Program-made: the position numbers and the translations under genes
The notes under the pieces: generated by a model
What the model was told of the DNA's origin: nothing
Database searches by the model: none
What the model saw: the letters and a program-made list of their open reading frames with translations, nothing else
From: Fen-1258 sp947085815
GTDB lineage: Bacteria > Bacteroidota > Ignavibacteria > Ignavibacteriales > Melioribacteraceae
NCBI GenBank assembly: GCA_947085815.1
Contig: CAMTXU010000036.1
Span: 1-64,000, forward strand
Direction: 5' to 3'
Length of the DNA stretch: 64,000 nucleotides
Shown here: positions 43,920 to 53,135 of the stretch, one piece after another
How the letters are laid out: each line of letters opens with the position of its first letter
Position numbering within the stretch: the stretch's first letter is position 1

Positions 43920-46538
43920 ATGGAATTTAATTTCAACAAGTTCACAGTTAAAGCACAAGAGACTGTAAAAAACTCAATTGAGATTGCGCAGAACTATAAC
44001 AACCAGATTGTTGAGCCGGAACATATTCTTGCGGCGATGCTGCAGGATCAATCAAACGTTTCGCTCTCAATAGTTCAAAAGTCAGGCGCTAATTTAAATC
44101 AGATGAAAATAAAGATTGGTGAACTGCTTGAACGTCTTCCTAAAGTTTCAGGCAGCGGAGTAGGCAGTCAACAACTTTCTATCAACACGGCAAAACTATT
44201 CGATAGATCTTCCGAAGAAGCAAAAACATTAAAAGATGAATATGTTTCGAATGAACATATTCTTCTTGCGCTCAGTGAAGAAAAAAACGCCGCGGGAAAA
44301 CTATTAAATGATAATGGAATAAATAAAAATATAATCCTCTCGGCCTTAAAAGATATTAGGGGAACACAACGCGTAACTTCACAAAATCCCGAAGACACTT
44401 ATCAAGCACTACAAAAGTATGGGAGAGATTTAAATGATCTTGCTCGTTCAAACAAACTTGATCCTGTAATCGGACGAGACGAAGAGATCCGACGCGTTCT
44501 TCAAGTTCTCTCGCGACGCACAAAAAATAATCCTGTCTTAATTGGAGAGCCCGGTGTTGGCAAAACAGCAATAGCCGAAGGTATTGCTCATCGAATTATC
44601 AGCGGGGATGTTCCGGAAACATTAAAGACGAAACGAATTATCGCGCTGGATATGGGCGCGCTTGTTGCGGGCACACAATTCCGCGGACAATTTGAAGAGC
44701 GTGTCAAGGCGGTTGTTAAAGAAGTCCAAGAAGCTAGCGGGGAAATAATTTTATTCATAGATGAATTACACTTACTTGTCGGCGCCGGAAGGGCAGAAGG
44801 GTCTATGGACGCTGCAAATATTTTAAAGCCTGCGCTCGCTCGCGGTGAACTTCATGCAATTGGCGCAACTACGCTTGATGAATTTAGAAAATATATTGAG
44901 AAGGATGCCGCACTCGAAAGAAGATTCCAGCCTGTACTTGTTGCTGAACCGAATGAAGAAGACTCCATTTCGATTTTAAGAGGATTAAAAGAGAGATACG
45001 AAGTTCATCACGGTGTACGCATTACTGATGGTGCAATCGTAGCGGCGGTGCAATTATCTCACCGGTATATAACCGATCGTTTTCTTCCGGATAAGGCGAT
45101 AGATTTGATTGACGAATCTGCATCGAAATTAAGAATTGAAATTGATTCAATGCCCGAAGAGCTTGATGCCGTTGAAAGAAAAGTGAAGCAACTCGAAATT
45201 GAACGCGAAGCCTTAAAGCGAGAGAAAGACTCCGATTCTGCTATGAGGCTTGATGAATTACAAAAAGAGTTGAGTGAACTCCAAGAAGAGAGAGCCAACC
45301 TTAAGGCGCACTGGCAGCTTGAAAAGGAGAAAATTCAAAAAATTCGCTCTATGAAAAGTGAGATTGAGCGCGCAAAAACTGATGCGGAAAGATTTGAGCG
45401 AGAAGGAAATCTTGGTAAAGTTGCAGAGATACGTTACGGCGTTATAAATGATCTTGAACGCAAAATGAAAAAGGAATCCGAAGAGCTCGCAGTCATTCAA
45501 AAAAACAATAAAATGCTCAAAGAGGAAGTTGACGCAGAAGATGTTGCCGAAGTCGTAGCAAAATGGACCGGCATTCCCGTAAACCGAATGCTTGAGAGTG
45601 AACGGCATAAACTTCTGAGACTCGAAGAAGAACTTCACAAAAGAGTAATTGGACAGGATGATGCCGTTGCCGCAGTTTCTAACGCAATCAGAAGATCGCG
45701 AGCGGGATTACAAGATGCTCATCGTCCGATCGGTTCGTTTATATTTATCGGAACAACAGGAGTAGGAAAGACAGAACTCGCACGCGCATTAGCAGAATTT
45801 TTATTTAATGATGAACATTCAATGATACGCATTGACATGAGTGAGTATATGGAAAAGTTTTCTGTGTCGCGTTTAATTGGAGCACCTCCAGGATATATCG
45901 GATATGACGAAGGCGGTCAGCTGACCGAAGCCGTCAGAAGAAAACCATATTCTGTGGTACTGCTCGATGAAATTGAAAAAGCACATTCGGATGTTTACAA
46001 TATCTTACTTCAAGTTCTTGATGACGGACGCCTTACAGATAATCAAGGAAGAACTGTTGATTTCAAGAATACAATTATTATCATGACTTCTAACCTCGGC
46101 TCACATCTGATTCAGGAAAAACTGATGACGATGGACGAAACAAATTACGAAAACATAATGGGTGAATTGAGAGTCACTTTAACTCAACTCCTTCGCCAAA
46201 CAATCCGTCCGGAATTTTTAAATCGCATAGATGAGATTGTTCTCTTCAAACCGTTGTTGAAGAGTGAACTGAAACAGATCATAGACATCCAGCTTCAGAG
46301 AGTGGGCAAGATGCTCGAAGAAAAAAATATCGGATTCGAGATTGATGAAGACTCGATCGATTTTATACTTCAGCATGGTTATGATGCAACCTACGGCGCA
46401 CGTCCGCTTAAACGAACGATACAAAAATATATTGTTAATCCGCTTTCATCCGAATTGCTGATGAACAAGTATGAAGGCGGCGATATAATTGTTGTGCGCT
46501 ATCCAGGTGCGGGCATGTTGGTGTTCAACAAAAAATAG
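43920..46538 (+). CDS. clpB: ATP-dependent disaggregase ClpB
   Basis: Hsp100 unfoldase that rescues aggregated proteins with DnaK. 872 residues. Clp N-terminal repeats to ~145; first AAA with Walker A GEPGVGKT at 209-216 and ERRFQPV; the middle coiled coil at ~400-540 (KVKQLEIEREALKREKDSDS); second AAA with GTTGVGKTEL at 611. The GAPPGYIGYDEGGQL and ARPLKRTIQ motifs fit ClpB. AAGGTG precedes the ATG. I found no convincing CIRCE element upstream. Confidence 0.97.
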   Translation: MEFNFNKFTVKAQETVKNSIEIAQNYNNQIVEPEHILAAMLQDQSNVSLSIVQKSGANLNQMKIKIGELLERLPKVSGSGVGSQQLSINTAKLFDRSSEEAKTLKDEYVSNEHILLALSEEKNAAGKLLNDNGINKNIILSALKDIRGTQRVTSQNPEDTYQALQKYGRDLNDLARSNKLDPVIGRDEEIRRVLQVLSRRTKNNPVLIGEPGVGKTAIAEGIAHRIISGDVPETLKTKRIIALDMGALVAGTQFRGQFEERVKAVVKEVQEASGEIILFIDELHLLVGAGRAEGSMDAANILKPALARGELHAIGATTLDEFRKYIEKDAALERRFQPVLVAEPNEEDSISILRGLKERYEVHHGVRITDGAIVAAVQLSHRYITDRFLPDKAIDLIDESASKLRIEIDSMPEELDAVERKVKQLEIEREALKREKDSDSAMRLDELQKELSELQEERANLKAHWQLEKEKIQKIRSMKSEIERAKTDAERFEREGNLGKVAEIRYGVINDLERKMKKESEELAVIQKNNKMLKEEVDAEDVAEVVAKWTGIPVNRMLESERHKLLRLEEELHKRVIGQDDAVAAVSNAIRRSRAGLQDAHRPIGSFIFIGTTGVGKTELARALAEFLFNDEHSMIRIDMSEYMEKFSVSRLIGAPPGYIGYDEGGQLTEAVRRKPYSVVLLDEIEKAHSDVYNILLQVLDDGRLTDNQGRTVDFKNTIIIMTSNLGSHLIQEKLMTMDETNYENIMGELRVTLTQLLRQTIRPEFLNRIDEIVLFKPLLKSELKQIIDIQLQRVGKMLEEKNIGFEIDEDSIDFILQHGYDATYGARPLKRTIQKYIVNPLSSELLMNKYEGGDIIVVRYPGAGMLVFNKK

Positions 46539-46611
46539 CTCTTATTACGATTTGCATGGAATTGATCGTAAAAATCAGATACTTTCGAGAAGAATTATTA
46601 AAAGACCTTTC

Positions 46612-47319
46612 ATGGTTAATTGGCGAGAAAGATATCATAAAAATTATTTGATCGGCATAACCATAAGTCTGGGCGCTCATTTATTGATTTTGCTGGCTCT
46701 TCTCTGGTTGAAGCCGGTTATGCCTGAATCACGCAGAGATTATTTTGACGGCGAATATATAGCGCGGCTTACCACAACAAATATCGGCAAAGTGGATATC
46801 GGTGGAGGAGGCGGTTCATCCGGTGACGGAACAGAAGGAGCCGGAAAAAATCTTTCATTGCCAAAAACATTAGCAGGAATTCCCGTTCCCGTTTTTGATA
46901 CAACTGATATTGAATTTGGTAAAGTGACAAATATAATTGAACCGAAAGATTCACTTTTAAATACCGGTGGAAGCGGGGTTGGATCGGGAAGCGGAGGAGG
47001 TATTGGTGGTGGAAAAGGCAGCGGTATCGGGGACGGATCGGGAAGCGGATCGGGATATTTGTCGCTTCCATTTATTCCGCGGCAGATTCTTGAAGTGGTT
47101 CCTCAAAATGTTGATGGCGCTAAAGGAACAATAATTTTAATATTGAAAATTGGCACGGATGGCTTTGTAAAAGAAAACAAAATAATTTACGACACTACGA
47201 ACAACGCGGAATGTTTGAAGAACACAATCGACGCCGCGCATAAATCCCGCTGGGAACAGATTAAAATAGAAGGAAAACAGATTCAATACTGGATAGAGAA
47301 GACTTACAAATTTAATTGA
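46612..47319 (+). CDS. TonB-like energy transducer
   Basis: 235 residues. One N-terminal membrane helix (LIGITISLGAHLLILLALLWL), then a Gly/Ser-rich linker (two stretches near residues 60-80 and 115-150), then a TonB C-terminal domain at ~155-235: IPRQILEVVPQNVDGAKGTI, VKENKIIYDTT and SRWEQIKIEGKQIQYW. It would pass proton-motive energy to outer-membrane receptors. The start ATG at 46612 is chosen for MVNWRERYHK; the frame extends back into the clpB tail. It follows clpB by 73 bases. Confidence 0.8.
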   Translation: MVNWRERYHKNYLIGITISLGAHLLILLALLWLKPVMPESRRDYFDGEYIARLTTTNIGKVDIGGGGGSSGDGTEGAGKNLSLPKTLAGIPVPVFDTTDIEFGKVTNIIEPKDSLLNTGGSGVGSGSGGGIGGGKGSGIGDGSGSGSGYLSLPFIPRQILEVVPQNVDGAKGTIILILKIGTDGFVKENKIIYDTTNNAECLKNTIDAAHKSRWEQIKIEGKQIQYWIEKTYKFN

Positions 47320-47520
47320 CACGAACCAATCAAATCGCACTCTGCCACGAGAACCATTTCGTAATTATTATTTAACACCTCGAACCCGCCCACCAACGGC
47401 GGATGAAGTCGAGAGGGATGAGGTAATTCATTCTCTTAACATTTATTAACATTTTTTCTCTCCGCGCCAAATTAAACTTTTATATTTTTCTATCCATTAA
47501 ATTTCTAATTATGGCGATCA

Positions 47521-49674
47521 ATGCAAATTATTCCCTCTCTTCAGAATCAAAAGAAAATATTCTTCCTTCTTTTCATTTTTTCTTCATTCCTTTTTCTCTC
47601 AGCACAAACTAAAACAGCAACCGCGGTGCGCGTAACCTCAGCCCCGGCAGTAGACGGAGTCTTAGATGATCCGGTTTGGCAGAATGCAATTCCAATTAGA
47701 GATTTCACACAGCAGGAACCTATCGCCGGCTCGCAGCCATCTCTGCAAACCGAAGTAAGAATTATATATGATGACGAATATTTTTACATAGGTGTTATGT
47801 GTTACGATGATGAACCGGATAAAATTATTGCCCGTGAATTAAAGTGGGATGGAAGAATAAGCTCCGACGACAACATTAAACTTTTATTCGATACTTTTAA
47901 CGATAACCGCTCGGCATATTGGTTTGGAATAAATCCGCTCGGTGCGCAAGATGACGCTCTGCTGACAGGTTTCGAGATGAAGGACTTTAATGAAGCGTGG
48001 AATGCAATCTGGGATGTTGAATGTAAAATTATTGATAACGGCTGGAGCGCAGAATTCCGTTTTCCATTTTCCACATTCAAATTTTATAATAAAGAAAAAC
48101 AAGTTTGGGGTTTTAATATCGAGCGAGGCATTCGCAGAAAAAACGAAACTGTGCTTTGGACTTCTGTTGGACAAAATTTGGGTTTAATTAAAATTGCAGA
48201 GGCGGGAGATTTAACCGGAATAGAAAACATTCAGCGCGGCAATCCAATTTATATTAAACCGTTTTTTACCGCCGGCGCTCAATTTATTAACGGGGATAAA
48301 AAATATATTTACGAACCCGGGCTTGACGTAAAATACGGAGTAACTGAAACTCTTTCCATTGATGCTACAGTGAATACGGATTTCGCTCAAGTTGAAAGTG
48401 ACCGTTCAAGAATTAATCTTTCCCGTTTTCCTCTATTCTTTCCGGAGAAGAGAGAATTCTTTTTGGAGGGAATGAAAACTTTCGATTTCAATCTGGGGGG
48501 AAGTAATAATCTTTTTTACAGTAGAAGAATCGGCATCAGCGGCGGAAGGCAAATTCCAATTATTGCAGGCGCTAAACTTGTTGGACGCGTCGGCTACTTT
48601 GAAGTAGGCGCGATTAATATGCAGACCGCGACAAAGAATGAGGAGCCGACAACAAATTATTCAGTAGCGCGTGCTAAGTATGATCTCTTCGGTTCATCAT
48701 CAATCGGAGTTCTATTTACTAATAAACTTTCGAGCAAAGGGTACAGCCGGGGAATTGGAACCGACATGAATTTTGCATTCAATGATTTTCTTGGTGATCA
48801 AAACCTTATAGTACGTGCAAGTGTTGCTAAAACCGAAGAAAAGGAGGGCGCTAAAAATTCTTGGGCGGGCAATTTCTTTATTGATTTCCCAAACGACTTG
48901 ATAGATACTTATCTCGGCTACAGATTTATTCAAGGCGGATTTAATCCCGCAATGGGTTTCGTTTCAAGAAAAAGCTTTCAACAGCTGACATATAACTTAC
49001 AAGTATCGCCACGAATTAATAAGTATGGAATAAAGAAAGTTGAATTCGAAGTCTTTGAATCAAATATGTATTACGATAGCAACGGCAATCTACAGTCGGC
49101 TCAGTTTACAATGAGTCCTATTGGAATTGAAACCGAAAACGGAGATCAGTTGGGATTCGGCATTCACAGAACATTCGATAAACCTGTTGAAGATTTTGAA
49201 ATCTTTAACGGTACTAAAATATATGCGGGAAATTATTGGTACACTACCTACGGCGTTTCAATTGAAACATCTTCGTCAAGAAATATTTACGCGGAACTTG
49301 ATTACAGCTGGGGCGGATACTACAACGGAACAAGAAATTCTTTTTCTTCACAACTCTCTCTAACTGCAAATCAACATTTAACAATTTCCGGTGATTATTC
49401 TTTCAATCAAATAGATATAAACAGCGGCAGACTTAAAACCCACGAAATTGGTTCGCGGCTGATTTATAGTTTCTCAACAAGAGTAGCCTCTTCAATTTTT
49501 ACTCAGTGGAATAACGAAGACAACGAGGTAAACATAAACTTCCGAATAAATTGGAAACCAAAAGTCGGAAGTGATTTTTATTTATCCATTAATCAGCTTC
49601 TTTCTACGGAAGACAAATTGCGTTCAAAAGATTTTGCGATTCTGGCAAAGTTTGTATGGATGATAATTATTTAG
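47521..49674 (+). CDS. DUF5916 outer-membrane protein with CBM9-like N-terminal domain
   Basis: 717 residues. A signal peptide (IFFLLFIFSSFLFLSAQ) leads into a carbohydrate-binding family 9-like sandwich (APAVDGVLDDPVWQNAIPI ... IIYDDEYFYIGVMCYDDEPDK ... NGWSAEFRFPFST). From ~240 on comes the DUF5916 barrel region with NTDFAQVESDRSRINLSRFP and FFPEKREFFLEGMKTFDF as clear signatures. Found at the surface of Bacteroidota, but the ligand is not known. It stands alone. Confidence 0.88.
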   Translation: MQIIPSLQNQKKIFFLLFIFSSFLFLSAQTKTATAVRVTSAPAVDGVLDDPVWQNAIPIRDFTQQEPIAGSQPSLQTEVRIIYDDEYFYIGVMCYDDEPDKIIARELKWDGRISSDDNIKLLFDTFNDNRSAYWFGINPLGAQDDALLTGFEMKDFNEAWNAIWDVECKIIDNGWSAEFRFPFSTFKFYNKEKQVWGFNIERGIRRKNETVLWTSVGQNLGLIKIAEAGDLTGIENIQRGNPIYIKPFFTAGAQFINGDKKYIYEPGLDVKYGVTETLSIDATVNTDFAQVESDRSRINLSRFPLFFPEKREFFLEGMKTFDFNLGGSNNLFYSRRIGISGGRQIPIIAGAKLVGRVGYFEVGAINMQTATKNEEPTTNYSVARAKYDLFGSSSIGVLFTNKLSSKGYSRGIGTDMNFAFNDFLGDQNLIVRASVAKTEEKEGAKNSWAGNFFIDFPNDLIDTYLGYRFIQGGFNPAMGFVSRKSFQQLTYNLQVSPRINKYGIKKVEFEVFESNMYYDSNGNLQSAQFTMSPIGIETENGDQLGFGIHRTFDKPVEDFEIFNGTKIYAGNYWYTTYGVSIETSSSRNIYAELDYSWGGYYNGTRNSFSSQLSLTANQHLTISGDYSFNQIDINSGRLKTHEIGSRLIYSFSTRVASSIFTQWNNEDNEVNINFRINWKPKVGSDFYLSINQLLSTEDKLRSKDFAILAKFVWMIII

Positions 49675-49678
49675 TTGT

Positions 49679-49740
49679 TGGTGACCAGTTATTGGTTATT
49701 GGTTTTTTCTTGCCCATGAACTTGGTCTTGCTCGTAATCT
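49679..49740. repeat. low-complexity TTATTGG / TCTTGC stretch
   Basis: CAGTTATTGGTTATTGG followed by CTTGCCCATGAACTTGGTCT and GCTCGTAATCTTGTGC. It is loosely related, by eye, to the AGAGCAAGA sequence near 22561 and 31900. No gene. Confidence 0.35.
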
Positions 49741-49803
49741 TGTGCACCATTCATAATTCGATAATCTCTTTTTATCTTTGTTCAGCAAATAATCAAGAAG
49801 ACA

Positions 49804-51618
49804 ATGCCCAATAAACTAGAATTACTTTCTCCCGCAAAAGATTTGGAATGTGGAATTGCTGCCATAAACTGCGGTGCAGATGCGGTATATATTGGCGCTC
49901 CAAATTTTGGCGCACGTTCTGCTGCGGGTAATTCAATAGACGACATTTCAAAGTTGGTAAAGTACGCTCACATGTATTGGGCGAAGGTTTACGTAACTAT
50001 CAACACTATTATTTACGATGACGAACTTGATCAAGTCCGCAGCTTAATTAAAAGACTTTATGATATTGGCGTAGATGCAATAATATTTCAAGATATGGCT
50101 TTGCTTGAAATGGACACTCCTCCAATTCAACTTTTCGCTTCCACTCAAACACATAATTATGAATTAGACCGGATCAGAATTCTTGATGAGATTGGAATTA
50201 AAAGAATTATTCTCGCGCGAGAGTTGTCGCTCGATCAGATAAAAGAAATTAGAAATTCTGTAAAAGCTGACCTTGAGTTTTTTGTTCATGGCGCTTTGTG
50301 CGTTTGTCTCAGCGGTCAATGTTATATGAGTCATGCAATTACAGGAAGAAGCGCAAACCGCGGCGAGTGTGCCCAACCGTGCAGAATGGAATACTCTCTA
50401 ATTGACGGCACCGGTAAAGTGATTGTTAAGGATAAACATTTATTGTCGCTACGCGATCTTGATCTTTCGGCATATTTAAATGATCTAATTGAAGCCGGAA
50501 TAACTTCTTTTAAGATAGAGGGGCGGCTGAAAGATATTGGTTATGTAAAAAATATAACCGCCTACTACCGTCATAAACTTGATGCGATAATTGAGCACAA
50601 TTCTTCATTTGAAAGAGCCTCTTCCGGTTATTCAATAATTCCATTCGAGCCCGATCCGGAACGAACTTTTAACCGGGGCTACACTTCTTACTTTGTTGAG
50701 GGCAAAGATGAGAATCTATCTTCCATCGACACGCCAAAATCTAAAGGAAAATATTTAGGCACTGTTTCTCACATTGATCACCGGAGTTTTACCATCGACA
50801 CACACGAGGTAATCATAACAGGAGACGGCATTTGTTTCTTTGATGAAGACGGAGAACTAGTCGGTATGAGCGTTAACCGTGTAGTTGGCGATACCATTCT
50901 CACATCCGAAACAAAAGGAATTAAACTGGGCGCTGCGGTTTACCGGAATTATGATCGTGCATTCGAAATCGAACTGAAGAAAGAAGTGGAGAGAAAGATA
51001 CACGTTTCTATTTCTGTAGATGAAGTTAAATCCGGAATTCAGGTTAAGGCGATTGATGAAGCAGGTATTAAGGTAACTCACATCTTAAAGACAGAGAAAG
51101 TTTTAGCCGAAAACGGTGTCAAGGCAATAGATATTTTTAAGAAACAGTTCACAAAATCCGGTGAAACAATTTTTGATGTTGTTAATGTAACTGTGAATTT
51201 TGCTCAACCTCTTTTCTTCCCCATAAAAGTAATAAATGATCTTCGAAGAACCGTCCTGGAAATGCTGGAGAAGGAAAGAAAGGTTAAATACAAAAGAGAA
51301 AAGTTCGAAGTGCGGAGTCCGATGTTCAAAACAGTAGAAAAGAAACTTGATTACAAAATGAATGTAGTCAACAACCTTTCCGAGAAGTTTTATACAGAGC
51401 ATGGTGCAGAAGAGATAGAAGAAGGATTCGAATTACAAAAAGATTTTTCCGGTAAAACATTGATGACATGCAGATACTGCATCAAAGACGAGATTGGTTG
51501 TTGCCCAAAGAATTCCGACGAAAAACTAAACGAGCCGCTTTTTCTTTCCAACGGCGGAAAGAAGTATAAACTTGTTTTTAACTGTAAAGATTGCCAGATG
51601 AATGTAGTACACGAATAA
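49804..51618 (+). CDS. U32 family peptidase-like protein
   Basis: 604 residues. The TIM-barrel-type domain begins PNKLELLSPAKDLECGIAAINCGADAVYIG. An iron-sulfur cluster set is seen as C166, C168, C173, C189 and C193 in ALCVCLSGQCYMSH and GECAQPCRMEY. Such proteins include RlhA (23S rRNA hydroxylation) and putative collagenases. The C-terminal ~280 residues are longer than in basic U32 proteins and end with a Cys-rich segment (CRYCIKDEIGCCPKN ... NCKDCQ), perhaps a zinc ribbon. Annotated as peptidase by family; RNA hydroxylation is equally plausible. Confidence 0.85.
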   Translation: MPNKLELLSPAKDLECGIAAINCGADAVYIGAPNFGARSAAGNSIDDISKLVKYAHMYWAKVYVTINTIIYDDELDQVRSLIKRLYDIGVDAIIFQDMALLEMDTPPIQLFASTQTHNYELDRIRILDEIGIKRIILARELSLDQIKEIRNSVKADLEFFVHGALCVCLSGQCYMSHAITGRSANRGECAQPCRMEYSLIDGTGKVIVKDKHLLSLRDLDLSAYLNDLIEAGITSFKIEGRLKDIGYVKNITAYYRHKLDAIIEHNSSFERASSGYSIIPFEPDPERTFNRGYTSYFVEGKDENLSSIDTPKSKGKYLGTVSHIDHRSFTIDTHEVIITGDGICFFDEDGELVGMSVNRVVGDTILTSETKGIKLGAAVYRNYDRAFEIELKKEVERKIHVSISVDEVKSGIQVKAIDEAGIKVTHILKTEKVLAENGVKAIDIFKKQFTKSGETIFDVVNVTVNFAQPLFFPIKVINDLRRTVLEMLEKERKVKYKREKFEVRSPMFKTVEKKLDYKMNVVNNLSEKFYTEHGAEEIEEGFELQKDFSGKTLMTCRYCIKDEIGCCPKNSDEKLNEPLFLSNGGKKYKLVFNCKDCQMNVVHE

Positions 51619-51656
51619 AAGAAGAGAAATTTCCCCTCGTAGAAAAAAACTTTTTA

Positions 51657-52967
51657 TTATTTCGGCAGCAAAGTTCCGCTCTGTCTTAAAAGATCCTTTT
51701 CACTCATCTTGGCATTGAATCGCGCGGATGAGAGCCTGCTCTGTGCTGTAGTGTAACTCTTTTGTATATCGCGAAATTCAATGGGAGAAAGAATACCAAG
51801 TCTAAATTGTTCCATTGCTAAATCTAAATTCTCTTTTGCAACGGAAACGTTTTCATCTTCCAGTCTCAATATCTCAATATTCTTTTCGTAGTTCTTGTAC
51901 GCTATTAAAAGTGCCGATTCAACCTTGCTGATTGCTGCGAGTAAATTGCCTTCGTTTTTATCTAATGTTATAAGTGCGTTCTGATTGGCAAGATATGTGT
52001 TAAACCCGTTAAAAATATTCCAGGATAAACTCAATCCGTAATTGTAACCGTAACTTCTGTTTGTCCTAACAAGATTAGCATCCGATTCCGATTTCTGGTA
52101 ATTGTATCCACTGTTCAAATTTATTCTTGGGTAGAAATCACCTTTTGTCAAACTTACATCAAAGGAAGAAATGGTTTTGGATTTTTCTGCTTGTTGAAGA
52201 TCGGTATTATTTTTAAGTGCCTCTTCTTTTAATTGATCGAAAGACATTTCAGATTTTAGATCGATCTCATCCTCTACATCAAACTCCGAAGAGACCGTTC
52301 TTGCAAGCAACCCATTTAGAGTAACTTTTAAGCTGTTCAATGTTACCTCTTGCAACAGAAGATTAGATTTGTCCGCATTCAAATCCACTTTAGCACGAAG
52401 TATATCTAATTGAGATGCAGACCCAACAGAATATTTTTCTTGAGCCAGTTTGAGTCTTTCTTCCGAAATATCTATACTCTCTTTTGCTACGGTATAATTG
52501 TATTTCTGCCGTACTATATCATAATAAGTTTTGATTACTTCGGAGAGAGAGTTTTCTATTTGGCTTCTAAGTTTAATTTCGCCAAGTTCTTTATACTCAC
52601 GCAGCTTAGAATATGAAGTGAACATTTTAAATCCGTCAAACAATGTCCACGTTAAAGCAATATTGGCACTGGTTGAAGTTGAACCTGCATCGTCTTTGTC
52701 AACACTCGACCCATCGGAGTATTCTTGTTTAGTCTTGGTTACTGCTCTCGATTGCGATCCGCTGAGATCTAATTTTGGCAAAAAACCGGCATTACCTAAT
52801 GAATAATTGTTATCGCTGATTGCAGCTTCACTTTTGGCAAATCTTATATCGTAATTATTCTCAAGTGCAATCTTAATAGCTTCTTTTATCGTCAGCTTCT
52901 GCTGAGGATAGACATGTGCTATTGAAAAGAAGAAAAATCCTGTTATGAAAAAGTTTTTAATCTTCAC
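51657..52967 (-). CDS. TolC family outer-membrane efflux channel
   Basis: 436 residues of the outer-membrane efflux protein family. A signal peptide (FFITGFFFFSIAHVYPQ) is followed by the two repeats of helical and strand blocks: LTIKEAIKIALENNYDIRFAK, LSWNIFNGFNTYLANQNAL and LAQEKYSVGSASQLDILRAK, LAMEQFRLGILSPIEFRDIQ. I chose the GTG at 52967 with GGAG six bases before it. It is the third gene of the efflux operon, after the adaptor and RND pump. Confidence 0.92.
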   Translation of the reverse strand: MKIKNFFITGFFFFSIAHVYPQQKLTIKEAIKIALENNYDIRFAKSEAAISDNNYSLGNAGFLPKLDLSGSQSRAVTKTKQEYSDGSSVDKDDAGSTSTSANIALTWTLFDGFKMFTSYSKLREYKELGEIKLRSQIENSLSEVIKTYYDIVRQKYNYTVAKESIDISEERLKLAQEKYSVGSASQLDILRAKVDLNADKSNLLLQEVTLNSLKVTLNGLLARTVSSEFDVEDEIDLKSEMSFDQLKEEALKNNTDLQQAEKSKTISSFDVSLTKGDFYPRINLNSGYNYQKSESDANLVRTNRSYGYNYGLSLSWNIFNGFNTYLANQNALITLDKNEGNLLAAISKVESALLIAYKNYEKNIEILRLEDENVSVAKENLDLAMEQFRLGILSPIEFRDIQKSYTTAQSRLSSARFNAKMSEKDLLRQSGTLLPK

Positions 52968-53016
52968 TTGTAACTCCAAGATAACAATGAATTAAAGCAA
53001 TTTTTCCGTGTTAATA

Positions 53017-53107
53017 CTTTGCGTGCCTTTGCGATTTCCTTTGCGGTCTTTGCGAGAAATTATTTCACGCAGAGTGCGCAAAGATTACGCTAAGATCGCA
53101 AAGAAAG
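53017..53107. repeat. TTTGCG-type dispersed repeat with inverted arms
   Basis: CTTTGCGTGCCTTTGCGATT and CTTTGCGGTCTTTGCGAG face GCGCAAAGATTACGC and GATCGCAAAG around a GAAATTATTTC centre. This type of repeat is common in Bacteroidota and Chlorobi. It interrupts the efflux operon between the pump and channel genes. Confidence 0.65.
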
Positions 53108-53135
53108 GTAAATATAATAAACGCCTCGCAATTTC

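Noticed and set aside
46769..47071. 100-codon minus-strand frame over the TonB linker
   Set aside because: It arises from the Gly/Ser-rich linker read backwards and has no start signals.
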